DNA of 64,000 nucleotides from JBAXTZ01 sp037129925 (GCA_037129925.1 JBAXTZ010000008.1:21806-85805); one strand, 5' to 3'; shown: positions 50,364 to 59,353, numbered from the stretch's first letter. The notes: a model not told the origin generated them from the sequence alone. A program made the numbers and translations.

Positions 50364-51695
50364 CTAGTTCCTAATAAATTTATCCCAAAATCGACGTTTG
50401 TTTTTGCCAAGAATACCATATACCAACTCAATAATAACATCCGGAAGTTTTGTGTGGTCGTGACGAACATAATTGGTTTCGCAAATAATATCGGCCTCGA
50501 CCGGGATAACTCCCAATTCCCGAATTTTATCTATATCCCCGAGCACTGGAAAAGCCTTTTTACCGGCATACAGCTCTTTTAACGACTGGATAACTTCGCG
50601 GTTATTTACAACGACATATTCAACAACCTTTCCGGCGTGATCGAGAATGGCCTGTACATGATCCGAAGCGCTGTAGCCATCGGTCTCCCCAGATTGAGTC
50701 ATCACATTGCAAATATATATTTTGGCAGCGCTAGAGCGCTTAATTGCATCTGTCAATTGTCCAAGTAGTAAATTCGGGATAATACTGGTATATAAGCTTC
50801 CCGGTCCGAAAATGATAATATTCGCATTCAAAACTGCATCAATCGCTGAAGCCGGAACATTGACATCCAATGTATCCAAAAATACCCGGTGAATTTTCTT
50901 ACCAGCTTTAGTGATTTTCGATTCACCAACGACTATCTCGCCGTCGGCCATTTCGGCACATAACCGAATGTTTTGTTTTGTTGAGGGAATTACTTTACCA
51001 TTAATTTTTAGTAGTTTACTTGCCGCTTCCATCGCCAGTTCAATGTCGCCAAGTTCTTTAGCCAAAGCTGCAATAAAAAGGTTGCCCAGACTATGACCGC
51101 CCAACGCGCCTTCAGAATCAAAACGGTGCTGCATGATCCGTTCCATCAGCGGTTCAGCGTCCGATAATGCAACCATACAATTGCGCATATCACCAGGCGG
51201 GACAATGTGTAGTTGTTCGCGTAACGCACCCGACGAGCCACCATCATCAGCCACAGTCACAATTGCAGTAATATTTGCAGTAATGCTTTTCAAGCCTCTA
51301 AGCAAAACTGACAATCCAGTGCCCCCGCCAATAGCCACAATTTTCGGCCCGCTTCGCAGTCGTCGCCCTTTAAACAAGTTGTCAATGATATGCCCGTGTT
51401 CACCAGGCAATAATTCATAAACCATATTACGCAATCCGCGCTTAACAAAAAAATAAGTGACAACAACTCCCAAACAGAATATCAGTAAACCTGTAAACTG
51501 CACTATTGAGTAGAACGGCCAGCCAAATAAATAATGCGCGTAACTAAAAATCAGTCCTTCAACATACATTATCAAATTGTAATTTAAAAATAAACCCAAG
51601 CCGAAACTGGCTATTGATAGCGAAACCAACGCCAATAATAGCCAGCGTTTGATATGCATACCCGGGTACAACAACTGCATATATCTGCGTTTCAA
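50364..51695 (-). CDS. glmR: GlmR/YvcK-family protein with N-terminal membrane domain
   Basis: A 443-residue protein. The C-terminal 330 residues are the CofD/UPF0052 fold of YvcK (GlmR): KIVAIGGGTGLSVLLRGLK (about 117-135), TVADDGGSSGALREQL, PPGDMRNCMVAL, HSLGNLFIAAL, and IFGPGSLYTSIIPNLL. In Bacillus YvcK binds UDP-GlcNAc and steers carbon to the wall. The first 105 residues here hold two or three hydrophobic segments (about 17-38, 50-68, 64-84) absent from Bacillus YvcK. TTG start with AGGTGA upstream, 18 bases after rapZ. Confidence 0.9.
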   Translation of the reverse strand: MKRRYMQLLYPGMHIKRWLLLALVSLSIASFGLGLFLNYNLIMYVEGLIFSYAHYLFGWPFYSIVQFTGLLIFCLGVVVTYFFVKRGLRNMVYELLPGEHGHIIDNLFKGRRLRSGPKIVAIGGGTGLSVLLRGLKSITANITAIVTVADDGGSSGALREQLHIVPPGDMRNCMVALSDAEPLMERIMQHRFDSEGALGGHSLGNLFIAALAKELGDIELAMEAASKLLKINGKVIPSTKQNIRLCAEMADGEIVVGESKITKAGKKIHRVFLDTLDVNVPASAIDAVLNANIIIFGPGSLYTSIIPNLLLGQLTDAIKRSSAAKIYICNVMTQSGETDGYSASDHVQAILDHAGKVVEYVVVNNREVIQSLKELYAGKKAFPVLGDIDKIRELGVIPVEADIICETNYVRHDHTKLPDVIIELVYGILGKNKRRFWDKFIRN

Positions 51696-51713
51696 AAAAT
51701 CACCTGTTTCAAA

Positions 51714-52628
51714 TTATTCTCTATTACTATGCCGCCGTCGCAAATCAAGCAAATTGCGTTCGGCATCCCGATGCACAATCTCTGCTTTGTAACCGCGCAA
51801 TTTTACCAACTCAAAAACTTTTTCCGCGATAAAAACTGAGCGATGCATACCTCCGGTACAACCAATAGCAATTACTACTTGTCCTTTACCTTCTTGAACA
51901 TAACTAGGCAATAGGAAATCCAGCATATCGTAAAGTTTATGCAAAAACTGTTGCGTCTTTGGCCATTTCCAAACATAATCCGCAACTTCTTTGTTAAGTC
52001 CGGTTTTCATCCGCAAATTTTCCTGATAATACGGATTTGGCAAGAATCGCACATCGAAAACATTGTCCGCATCAAGTGGTATGCCATATTTGAAACCAAA
52101 AGACAACACTGTGACAGCCATAGTATCATCTTGTGATTTATCCCCATACAGCATGATTAGTTTTTCTTTTAATTGGCCAGTAGAAAGTTCTGAGGTATCA
52201 ATAACATTGGTGGCGTATGCGCGAATTCGCTCCAATTGTTGACGTTCAATTGCTATTCCATCTTCAACACGGCCATTCCTTGATAACGGATGCCTGCGGC
52301 GGGTCTCCTTGTATCGGCGGATCAATACAGTATCAGCCGCTTCCAGGTATAACAATTCAAACGCCCGTTTACTGACCAACATTTCTTCGAGCACTTTATC
52401 GAAGGTCGAAAAAAATCCGCCCCCACGAATATCAACAACCAAAGCAGCTTTTGTAACATTTCCGGCTTGCGAGCATAGCTCGGCAAATTTCGGGATAAAT
52501 GATGGCGGAATATTATCAATACAGTAATAACCCAAATCTTCCAATACGTTGACCGTTTGCGATTTTCCAGCGCCGGACATCCCAGTTATTATCAGCAATT
52601 TGATTTCAGGCATTATTGTTTCCGCCAA
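51714..52628 (-). CDS. rapZ: RNase adapter RapZ (YvcJ family)
   Basis: A P-loop NTPase of about 304 residues. Walker A GMSGAGKSQTV (about 15-25), LEDLGYYCIDNIPP, VDIRGGGFF, RRRHPLSRNG, SFGFKYGIP and the C-terminal GCTGGMHRSVFIAEKV (about 253-268) match RapZ. In Bacillus YvcJ affects competence; in E. coli RapZ controls GlmZ. Start is unsettled: TTG at 52628 has GGGAGG eight bases upstream; GTG at 52637 and ATG at 52613 also exist. Confidence 0.93.
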   Translation of the reverse strand: MAETIMPEIKLLIITGMSGAGKSQTVNVLEDLGYYCIDNIPPSFIPKFAELCSQAGNVTKAALVVDIRGGGFFSTFDKVLEEMLVSKRAFELLYLEAADTVLIRRYKETRRRHPLSRNGRVEDGIAIERQQLERIRAYATNVIDTSELSTGQLKEKLIMLYGDKSQDDTMAVTVLSFGFKYGIPLDADNVFDVRFLPNPYYQENLRMKTGLNKEVADYVWKWPKTQQFLHKLYDMLDFLLPSYVQEGKGQVVIAIGCTGGMHRSVFIAEKVFELVKLRGYKAEIVHRDAERNLLDLRRRHSNRE

Positions 52629-52643
52629 TTCATTCACCTCCCT

Positions 52644-53366
52644 TTATATTCCTCGGGCAAAGTTTCGATTGAGATGAGCCAGTAATAGTTTTTCGTTAAA
52701 ATTCAGCACCCGTTCCAATGGGTAATTACATTCCATTAACAATTCGATTCCTGCCGATACGTCACCAACTAAGGTTGGAAAATGCGCATCGCTCCCAAGT
52801 GAAACCGTCACATCAAGATCCCTGCATAAATTAATTATTTCCAAACAAATTGGTTTACTGCCATGTCGTGTTGTAGTTAGCGAACAATTATTAATTTCCA
52901 GCGCAACACGATTTTCCCGTGCCGCCGCCACCAAAAGCTCAGGCACAACTGGGTACTCTGGATTTCCGGTATGCACTAAAATATCCAGATATGGATTTTT
53001 CATCGCTTCAGCTAAAACCCGGGTGTTTATTTCCGGGGTACTGCAAGGCGAAACCGGCACGTGAAATCCGGCTAATACAATATCTAGCTTTGCTAGCATG
53101 TCCGGAGATAAGTCTAGTCTGCCAAATTCATCAAGGATGTTACATTCCGCGCCCCGCAAAACCCGCACCCCGTCCAAAACCGCCGGAACTGCTTTAATAT
53201 TGCCAAAATAATAGGGGTGAGGCCCGCCGGGAATGCGCATTCCGTGATCAGTAATCGCGCAATATTTGAGCCCGCGTTCGCGTGCAAAGCGCAGATTCTC
53301 ACTAATTGTACCGTATGCGTGTCCGCAGGCGATCGTGTGCGTATGCAAATCAGCAATTAAATTCAC
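52644..53366 (-). CDS. PHP-domain phosphoesterase (YcdX-like)
   Basis: A 240-residue PHP-superfamily metalloenzyme. Motifs: ADLHTHTIACGHAYGT (5-20), AITDHGMRIPGGPHPYYF, EFGRLDLSPDML, AGFHVPVSPCST, HTGNPEYPV, LEINNCSL and LGSDAHFPTLVG, giving the three-metal site. This PHP gene commonly precedes rapZ-glmR-whiA in Clostridia. GTG at 53366 is chosen for GGAAG nine bases upstream; a start at 53423 lies in the promoter. Substrate unknown; phosphatase activity is known for YcdX relatives. Confidence 0.88.
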   Translation of the reverse strand: MNLIADLHTHTIACGHAYGTISENLRFARERGLKYCAITDHGMRIPGGPHPYYFGNIKAVPAVLDGVRVLRGAECNILDEFGRLDLSPDMLAKLDIVLAGFHVPVSPCSTPEINTRVLAEAMKNPYLDILVHTGNPEYPVVPELLVAAARENRVALEINNCSLTTTRHGSKPICLEIINLCRDLDVTVSLGSDAHFPTLVGDVSAGIELLMECNYPLERVLNFNEKLLLAHLNRNFARGI

Positions 53367-53411
53367 GATGATATACTTCCTTTCCAATTTAAGCAACCGT
53401 TGTTTCCAACA

Positions 53412-53440
53412 ATTATAGCACAACCAATTGCCGCTGTCTC
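53412..53440 (-). promoter_or_regulatory. Promoter of the PHP-rapZ-glmR-whiA operon
   Basis: Minus-strand TATAAT (53412-53417) 17 bases from GAGACA (53435-53440), which matches TTGACA at four places. About 45 bases before the start codon. Confidence 0.5.
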
Positions 53441-53521
53441 AAACGTTACGTTATTCAAAATATTTATCCAATGTCGCTGTTGGTAATATCCTAACGGCTT
53501 ACCTAATTTGAGAAATGCAAG

Positions 53522-54025
53522 CTATATTCGCTCAATACGCTTTACAAACAATGGCACTACAATTATTTGCAATACCATCGCCGGCCAGCCTTTGACAAAA
53601 ATTCCGACAAGCGCCGGCATTAAGCCACTATCACCAAAAAATACCATTAGAAAAACCCCGGAAACAATCGCGTAAAGCACCCTGCCGATAATCATAGCGA
53701 CAAACAGCGCCAAATAGGCATTGGTTTTTTTTTGCAACAATAGCCAAAACACTGATACATAGACTACGTTTTCCACTGCCATCAACGGAGCCATCGGCAT
53801 CAACGGCGGCATTCCGGTTAGCAACGAACTGAGTAACGGCGCTATTACTGCTACCATCACTGCATATTTTATTGGCAAAACTGCGGCCGATATCAAAACC
53901 GGCAACTGCATCGGTGAAAACAACATCCCTGCGCCCTGCGAAAACACGTGGAAAACTATCGGCAGAACAATAGCGCCGGCTACTAGTAACGCTCCGACCA
54001 CCATATCTCGGTAATTATTATTCAA
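53522..54025 (-). CDS. ECF transporter S component
   Basis: A 167-residue membrane protein with six hydrophobic segments (VVGALLVAGAIVLPIVF; LPVLISAAVLPIKYAVMVAVIAPLLSS; MAVENVVYVSVFWLLL; LALFVAMIIGRVLYAIVSGVFLMVF; LVGIFVKGWPAMVLQIIVVPLFV), the size and layout of substrate-binding S subunits of energy-coupling factor transporters for vitamins or metals. FSPMQLPVLI resembles the first-loop motif of several S units. It needs a shared EcfA-EcfA-EcfT module encoded elsewhere; none is in this window. The substrate is unknown. The UroD-type gene is 30 bases upstream, so they are probably co-transcribed. Confidence 0.8.
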   Translation of the reverse strand: MNNNYRDMVVGALLVAGAIVLPIVFHVFSQGAGMLFSPMQLPVLISAAVLPIKYAVMVAVIAPLLSSLLTGMPPLMPMAPLMAVENVVYVSVFWLLLQKKTNAYLALFVAMIIGRVLYAIVSGVFLMVFFGDSGLMPALVGIFVKGWPAMVLQIIVVPLFVKRIERI

Positions 54026-54055
54026 ATTTTCTCCTAAAGCACTATTTTACCCAGT

Positions 54056-55180
54056 TTAGCCCTCGGTCTCAATACTTGCGTTATATTCATCGACAATAGC
54101 ACCAACGATACGAATGCGTTCCAAATCCCCCGTCGGTGATATTTCGTCGGAAATACCAAGAATAAGATTAGGCGCAAATAATTCAATAATCCGCTTCGTG
54201 CAATCTATCAGCTCTTGTTCGCTGAACAACTCATCAAAATATACTGCCGGCAGTCCGTCCACTAAAAACATTTCGCTACCGAGCGCCGCTTTGATTTCCT
54301 CAAGAGTGACATCGCCTTGTGGTTTAGGCGTTATTGCTTCTATTCCGTCTAACCCTGAAGATTTTGCATACTTCAACAACGGTTTAACATCACCATCCCA
54401 GTGCGCACAAACCCAGCGACCGTGAGCATGCAAACGCGCGCATCGCTCCTGATAACAGGGTTCAACGTATTTAACATATAGTCTCGGCGACAAAGTCGCC
54501 GAATGGATATTATCGCCAAAATTGATGATTTTTATCGGTGAACTATTAATAATGTCTATCATCTTTATATGATTTTCGTGCAGAACGGCGAAGTAATCGC
54601 GTACAGTATCCTGCCAGTCATACAGAGCCGTTACCGCATTTTCTACACCCATAGTGTCAACATATAGATCTTGCACCGAAACCCGGGGCATAAACATCGT
54701 CGGCGCGCCGCGCTCTCCCCACAGCAAATCGATATGGGCGAACTGACCTTGATCGAACGCCCAGTTGCTGTCATTTAAAATATCAGTGTACAGTTTCATG
54801 TCTTCAGGAGTTTCCAGTAGCCATTTACGGATAATGTGATGATAACTGTGCGGAGATGTTTCAACAACCGAATAAACCTCGCCTCGCGGCGAACGAATTG
54901 CGTGCTTAGTCTTGGTTTCACTAATCTTTTCAGTATATAATTCAGTGTTTTTACCAAACTTCCTCGAAAAACAACTGTTGAAATCATAGTTGCGATTGGA
55001 GCAGTTCAAATCACGAAATATCTCCGGAGGCGTCATCCCGCGGTAGCGCTCCGGCAGCGGAGTTTTATGATATTCCCGTTCTGTAAACCAAGCCAGTATT
55101 CGTGGTTGCCAGATTATTTTGCCACCAGCCCGCCCAAACACCACGTCTTCATGCAATTTACGCAAATCAATATCCGTCAA
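54056..55180 (-). CDS. Uroporphyrinogen decarboxylase-fold methyltransferase (MtaA/CmuA-like)
   Basis: A 374-residue TIM-barrel protein of the UroD superfamily. MPRVSVQDLYVDTMG, KIINFGDNIHSATLSPRLYVKYVEPCYQE, WVCAHWDGDVKPLLKYAKSSGLDGIEAITPKPQGDV (positions 254-289), and LGISDEISPTGDLERI match the group that moves methyl groups from corrinoid proteins (MtaA, MtbA, CmuA) rather than true haem UroD. The HWDGD motif holds the usual histidine of the H-x-C/D metal region. Family members often pair with a corrinoid protein gene, absent here; the neighbour is an ECF S-component. Start TTG at 55180 with GAGG five bases upstream. Confidence 0.78.
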   Translation of the reverse strand: MTDIDLRKLHEDVVFGRAGGKIIWQPRILAWFTEREYHKTPLPERYRGMTPPEIFRDLNCSNRNYDFNSCFSRKFGKNTELYTEKISETKTKHAIRSPRGEVYSVVETSPHSYHHIIRKWLLETPEDMKLYTDILNDSNWAFDQGQFAHIDLLWGERGAPTMFMPRVSVQDLYVDTMGVENAVTALYDWQDTVRDYFAVLHENHIKMIDIINSSPIKIINFGDNIHSATLSPRLYVKYVEPCYQERCARLHAHGRWVCAHWDGDVKPLLKYAKSSGLDGIEAITPKPQGDVTLEEIKAALGSEMFLVDGLPAVYFDELFSEQELIDCTKRIIELFAPNLILGISDEISPTGDLERIRIVGAIVDEYNASIETEG

Positions 55181-55270
55181 TTTTACCTCGCTTCAAGCTT
55201 TTTGATTGTTCTTCCAATGTGTTCCTATTTGCCTAGCCAGTTTTTTCGAAATATTTATTTACCCCACGAT

Positions 55271-55299
55271 ATTATAATTCACTTGGGTACCATTATCCA
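55271..55299 (-). promoter_or_regulatory. Promoter of the UroD-type gene and ECF S-component
   Basis: Minus-strand TGGATA (55294-55299), 17-base spacer, TATAAT (55271-55276). It follows directly after the glutamate synthase terminator. The leader is about 85 bases and no strong structure was seen in it. Confidence 0.6.
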
Positions 55300-55322
55300 G
55301 AAAAAGCCCGCATCAGCAGGCA
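55299..55322 (-). terminator. Terminator of the glutamate synthase operon
   Basis: Six-bp stem GCCTGC/GCGGGC (55306-55311 with 55316-55321, one GU pair), loop of four, then five T on the minus strand. It lies 46 bases after the stop of the last gene. Confidence 0.75.
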
Positions 55323-55366
55323 TAACTATCTATAAATATTCAGCTCAACAAAACGAGAATTTCAGG

Positions 55367-56476
55367 CTATCTGTTTTTATACATGGCTATTTTTTCCAAA
55401 TTGTCAGCAATCGTCCATACCATTTTTGGACAACCGGCTCCACAAATGCCGCAACCAATACATCGATCGCCATCCGTTGAATATTTTAACGGATTTTTTT
55501 CATTGCCGCCACTACGGATTATTGCTTGCCGCGGGCACATTGTTAAACACTGTTTACAGTCAACACAAGTGTTTAACACTCCAGATTGCCAACTAGGCAC
55601 ACGCAATCGGTTCACGCCGGTAGTAACAATTCCGTTAACGCTCAAATCATCGACACAAACGTCACCGAATATTCCGCCTTCTACCCAATTATTTAAGCGA
55701 AACTCCTTAATATTGACATTGTGTTTTTTTGGTCGTTCATCATAAGATAGCGGCACTAATTTTCGCCATTGCTGCCATTCGCTCAAATCAGCCAGCAATT
55801 CGCTACGGTTAATGCTTTTCAAGAACTCCGGCATTTTACTCATCAAAAACTCAATATCTGATTTTTCAAGTTGTTTCACTAACGCATCGCGTTCTGAGAC
55901 ATCGTGACAGTTGCCGCGAAAATATACCAAACCTCCGACCATGCCAACAGCCACGCGTTCACCCAGTACTGAAACCGCGTCGTCGCAGTCATAGCCACAA
56001 ATCACAGCCGCCCCGCCCGACATAAATTCGAAGGAAAAACTGCCGCAGCTTTTCAGCACCCACAATTCTGGCGGCGCATACAGCGGATCGTGTTTCATCA
56101 GCGCCCCGGTCCTGGTGCCAGTTCGTCCACCGATATATATTTCTCCGCCTGCCGCGCAATGTGCGGTGGTATCACCGGCATCGCCGTGGACAATTACCCG
56201 TCCACCCGAATTCAACCAGCCGACATCGGCCGGAGCCGAACCAAAAACTTCAACCTCGGTATTTGGCAAGCACATTGCTCCGGCTCGCTGACCGGGGTTT
56301 TTCACCTTTATTACAATCGATTTACCGTGTTTGTTCCAAAGTGTACCACCAATATCATGCTGTCCGGACGCGTTAATTTCGAATTCACAGATACCCCGAT
56401 CAACGAGGTCTTTAATAAATTGCAATAACGCTTGCGTGGACATCCGCTCGTAACCATTCATCGTATTTATTAACAT
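55367..56476 (-). CDS. Glutamate synthase GXGXG domain subunit with two 4Fe-4S clusters
   Basis: A 369-residue protein. The first 215 residues carry the GltB C-terminal GXGXG beta-helix domain (VGWLNSGGRVIVHGDAGDTTAHCAAGGEIYIGGRTGTR region, positions 86-120). From about 290 two ferredoxin-type clusters follow: CVDCKQCLTMCP and CIGCGICGAGCP. In the archaeal-type split glutamate synthase this subunit supports electron transfer and structure. It is the last of three genes coding for domains that in bacteria form one GltB chain. A start at 56476 has GGAGG nine bases upstream. Confidence 0.88.
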   Translation of the reverse strand: MLINTMNGYERMSTQALLQFIKDLVDRGICEFEINASGQHDIGGTLWNKHGKSIVIKVKNPGQRAGAMCLPNTEVEVFGSAPADVGWLNSGGRVIVHGDAGDTTAHCAAGGEIYIGGRTGTRTGALMKHDPLYAPPELWVLKSCGSFSFEFMSGGAAVICGYDCDDAVSVLGERVAVGMVGGLVYFRGNCHDVSERDALVKQLEKSDIEFLMSKMPEFLKSINRSELLADLSEWQQWRKLVPLSYDERPKKHNVNIKEFRLNNWVEGGIFGDVCVDDLSVNGIVTTGVNRLRVPSWQSGVLNTCVDCKQCLTMCPRQAIIRSGGNEKNPLKYSTDGDRCIGCGICGAGCPKMVWTIADNLEKIAMYKNR

Positions 56477-56506
56477 TATTAATAACCTCCAACTTCCCCT
56501 AAATAC

Positions 56507-58159
56507 TTAGCAAGCATAGGGTATACCAAGACGTTGGGCAATACTCGATTCGGTAGAAACCAAAGCATCGTACCTGCCAACTGGCAAAGCGCTGTTGCCA
56601 ATCGGCGCCATGAGCTTTTTAATTTCGCTATCACAAGCCAACATATAATCGACAATGTTTTGCGCGCCGCGATCAACATCCAGTCTTCGTACCAATCGCG
56701 GATCCTGAGTACAAATTCCGCTGGGACAAAAACCGGTATTGCACGCGTTACAACGTTCTTCCTCGCTACCAACGCATCCCAGAAGTTGCAACAGAATTTT
56801 CCCGACAAATACACCGTTGGCGCCCAAACAAATCAATTTAAACGCATCCGCCGCGACGTTGCCGCTACGCCCAACGCCGCCACCGGCCCAAAGGGGAATG
56901 TGACCCTGCCGCCCTTGCCCGAGCGCCGCTTTATAACATTCACGAATTTTAGAAACAATTGGATGACCGGTGTGTTCAAGGGATATTTCATTAGCCGCTC
57001 CAGTGCCGCCTAATGCGCCGTCCAACAAAAATCCGCCACAGATATGATACGGGTCGCGCAATAAATTATTATAGACCGGCACCGATGTAACAGATGCGGC
57101 GCATTTAATTGCTACCGGCACTTTAAAATCGAACGCCGCGTTCATCGACAAAAACATTTTTTGTACCGATTCTTCAATAGAGTATAGTCCCTGGTGGTTT
57201 GGCGGCGACAGCAAATCAGCTTTCGGGACACCGCGAATGGCCTGAATATGCTCAGCTACTTTTATTGCCGGCAGCATCCCGCCGTCGCCCGGTTTGGCGC
57301 CTTGACCAATCTTTATCAGCACGCCGCCCGGCTGCGCTTTCATCTTGGGAATGGCTTGCAGAATTCTATTCCAGCCAAAATGTCCGGAAGCTATCTGCAC
57401 AATCATATATTTTAAATGCTCCGAGGTCAGCAACCGTGACGGCATACCGCCTTCACCTGAACACATTCGCACCGGGATATTGCATTTTTCATTTAAGTAG
57501 GCGACCGCCAACGCAATTGCTTCCCAAGCCCGCGCCGATAACGCGCCGATAGACATATCCGCAAACATCACCGGGTAAATCCAGTCGACCGGCGGCACTG
57601 GCTTACTTAAGTTAAGTTCGCCATTGCGCATTATTAGTGGAAGCTCATTTGGCGCGAGAATTCTACCGAATGGCGCTCGCAAATCGAATGAGTGCCGTTC
57701 AGAATCCAGCGATGGGTCAGTCATCTGGGAAATTCGTCCAACAAGAATCTTGTCGAGCGGACGCTTAACCATAATTTGATTTCGTCCGCCGCGCTTCGGC
57801 GGAATTCCGCCGATACGCGCCAAAAATATTCGCCGTGAATCCGGATTGCGAGTCGGGCTAATCGCGCGATTCGGACAAACTTTCTCGCACATTCCACAGC
57901 CAACGCAAGCAAATTTTGGACTATTTTTTTGCCGGATTAGAAATCCGGCGATTTTTTTTGTATCAACCAGCTGTTTTATATCCATATGCGTCGCCAAGCG
58001 CTTGACGCGCACAGCCTTTATCGCGTTAAAACTACACGCGGCAATACACTGTCCACACATTTCACAGCGCTCAGCGTGATATTCAATGCGCCATTCAAGA
58101 TCGTTAGCTGTAATATCTTGCGTTTTTACTGACTCATGTTGATTTATTATTGTTTCCAT
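56507..58159 (-). CDS. gltB: Glutamate synthase FMN-binding synthase domain with ferredoxin domain
   Basis: A 550-residue subunit that makes glutamate from 2-oxoglutarate and ammonia. The N-terminus holds two 4Fe-4S motifs (CEMCGQCIAAC, CVGCGMCEKVCP). The rest is the FMN-binding (beta/alpha)8 synthase domain with LKYMIVQIASGHFGW, LIKIGQGAKPGDGGMLP, KPGDG loop, and WAGGGVGRSGNVAADAFKLICLGA; a cysteine motif CNACNTGFCPSGICTQDP near the end binds the 3Fe-4S cluster. It overlaps the amidotransferase gene by 13 bases. The domain order shows the archaeal/Clostridia split type. No NADPH-binding GltD gene is in the window, so electrons may come from ferredoxin or a GltD elsewhere. Confidence 0.93.
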   Translation of the reverse strand: METIINQHESVKTQDITANDLEWRIEYHAERCEMCGQCIAACSFNAIKAVRVKRLATHMDIKQLVDTKKIAGFLIRQKNSPKFACVGCGMCEKVCPNRAISPTRNPDSRRIFLARIGGIPPKRGGRNQIMVKRPLDKILVGRISQMTDPSLDSERHSFDLRAPFGRILAPNELPLIMRNGELNLSKPVPPVDWIYPVMFADMSIGALSARAWEAIALAVAYLNEKCNIPVRMCSGEGGMPSRLLTSEHLKYMIVQIASGHFGWNRILQAIPKMKAQPGGVLIKIGQGAKPGDGGMLPAIKVAEHIQAIRGVPKADLLSPPNHQGLYSIEESVQKMFLSMNAAFDFKVPVAIKCAASVTSVPVYNNLLRDPYHICGGFLLDGALGGTGAANEISLEHTGHPIVSKIRECYKAALGQGRQGHIPLWAGGGVGRSGNVAADAFKLICLGANGVFVGKILLQLLGCVGSEEERCNACNTGFCPSGICTQDPRLVRRLDVDRGAQNIVDYMLACDSEIKKLMAPIGNSALPVGRYDALVSTESSIAQRLGIPYAC

Positions 58160-59253
58160 CGTTTTACCTCTAAGTCCGGCGTAACCAGAACTATCTCCCG
58201 CTCATTTGGATATATATCATTGTTACTGTCGCGCAACGGGATTACCGCATTTAACGCGCAAACCTCGGATGCGATAACTACTGTATCATCATCATAGCCG
58301 ACCACGACCGGTCGCAACTTCTTGGCATCACAGCAAGTTAATAGTGATCCGTCCGGTAACATTCCGATTATTGTATTAGGCCCATTTATTTCCAAATTGG
58401 CAAGCGACTGTCTAATGGCCAACAACGCCTTACCGTTTGGACGCGCTACCAGCTGTTCGTAAGGTAAAGGCGTAATAACATGTTTGAAATAGTTTAACGG
58501 CCAGTTCAATTGCCGTAAAACATAATGCAACGTGTACAAGAAATTTTGCGAATCCGATTCAAATCCGACATATCCGCGATGCAAAGTCTGTTGGTACTCT
58601 TTATTCAAAGTGTAGAAGGTGTTTTCACCGTTGGCACATAGTGTATATCCCTGTAAAAAAAACGGATGCGCGGCATAACGCACAATAGCATGATTGGTGT
58701 TCTGCCGACACTGAGCCATAGCAATATGCGCCCAAAGATCTACCGAATCATCCCACAAACCAAAATAAGTCGCGATGTCATTTGGACTACCGATTTCTTT
58801 CAACGTCAATACATCGGGCCAAAACGAATAGACAAAGCCGGTATTGCTTTCGTCTAACAACTCGCGTAGTTTCAAACGAGTATTAAGCAACAACTCTTCC
58901 AAATCCTTTGGATCAGCGCCATAATACTCAGGCGGATATTCATAATTTCTAAAGGCGTAAATCGGCAACGCATGAATATCTAAACCATCGCGAGGATGAG
59001 TTTCCGGCACCCACTCGTTGACAATAATCCAACCACAACTATCCATATAATCATCAATTATCGCCAGTCCCTTTATGGTGCAGGCAAACGAAAGCAAAGG
59101 AACTTCTTTATATTTAGCGAACAAACCTTCCAAATCCTGCAACACCATTGCAAATCCCGAGTTGTCGTGTCCCTCTTGTTGGGGCGCCATCAGGTACAAC
59201 AACTTCGAGGGCGCAAAAGCAGTTTTGCTCTTTATTGCTCCAATTCTACACAT
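58147..59253 (-). CDS. Glutamate synthase amidotransferase domain (class II)
   Basis: A 368-residue glutamine amidotransferase supplying ammonia. The catalytic Cys2 is exposed after Met (MCRIGAIKSK), followed by MAPQQEGHDNSGFAM (QQEGHDN site), MAQCRQNTNHAIVRYAAHPF and FALCANGENT-like YTLCANGENTF. First gene of the three-gene operon; strong GGAGG before ATG. Compared with normal GltB N-terminal domains it is complete. Confidence 0.9.
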   Translation of the reverse strand: MCRIGAIKSKTAFAPSKLLYLMAPQQEGHDNSGFAMVLQDLEGLFAKYKEVPLLSFACTIKGLAIIDDYMDSCGWIIVNEWVPETHPRDGLDIHALPIYAFRNYEYPPEYYGADPKDLEELLLNTRLKLRELLDESNTGFVYSFWPDVLTLKEIGSPNDIATYFGLWDDSVDLWAHIAMAQCRQNTNHAIVRYAAHPFFLQGYTLCANGENTFYTLNKEYQQTLHRGYVGFESDSQNFLYTLHYVLRQLNWPLNYFKHVITPLPYEQLVARPNGKALLAIRQSLANLEINGPNTIIGMLPDGSLLTCCDAKKLRPVVVGYDDDTVVIASEVCALNAVIPLRDSNNDIYPNEREIVLVTPDLEVKRWKQ

Positions 59254-59314
59254 ACTAACCTCCAGAAAACTAAAAAAACACAGTTATTATACGATATTAG
59301 TTTTGTTTTTGCAC

Positions 59315-59346
59315 ACAAAAAACTTCGAAGCGCTAACTTCGAAGTA
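59315..59346 (-). terminator. Rho-independent terminator after the NYN gene
   Basis: Nine-bp stem ACTTCGAAG (59322-59330) with CTTCGAAGT (59337-59345), six-base loop, six T on the minus strand. It lies eight bases after the NYN stop. A weak -10 (TATAAT, 59286-59291) follows and may start the glutamate synthase operon. Confidence 0.88.
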
Positions 59347-59353
59347 AGAATAA

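Noticed and set aside
54056..55180. Haem-pathway uroporphyrinogen decarboxylase (hemE)
   Set aside because: The sequence follows the methyltransferase branch of the superfamily, and no haem genes are nearby.
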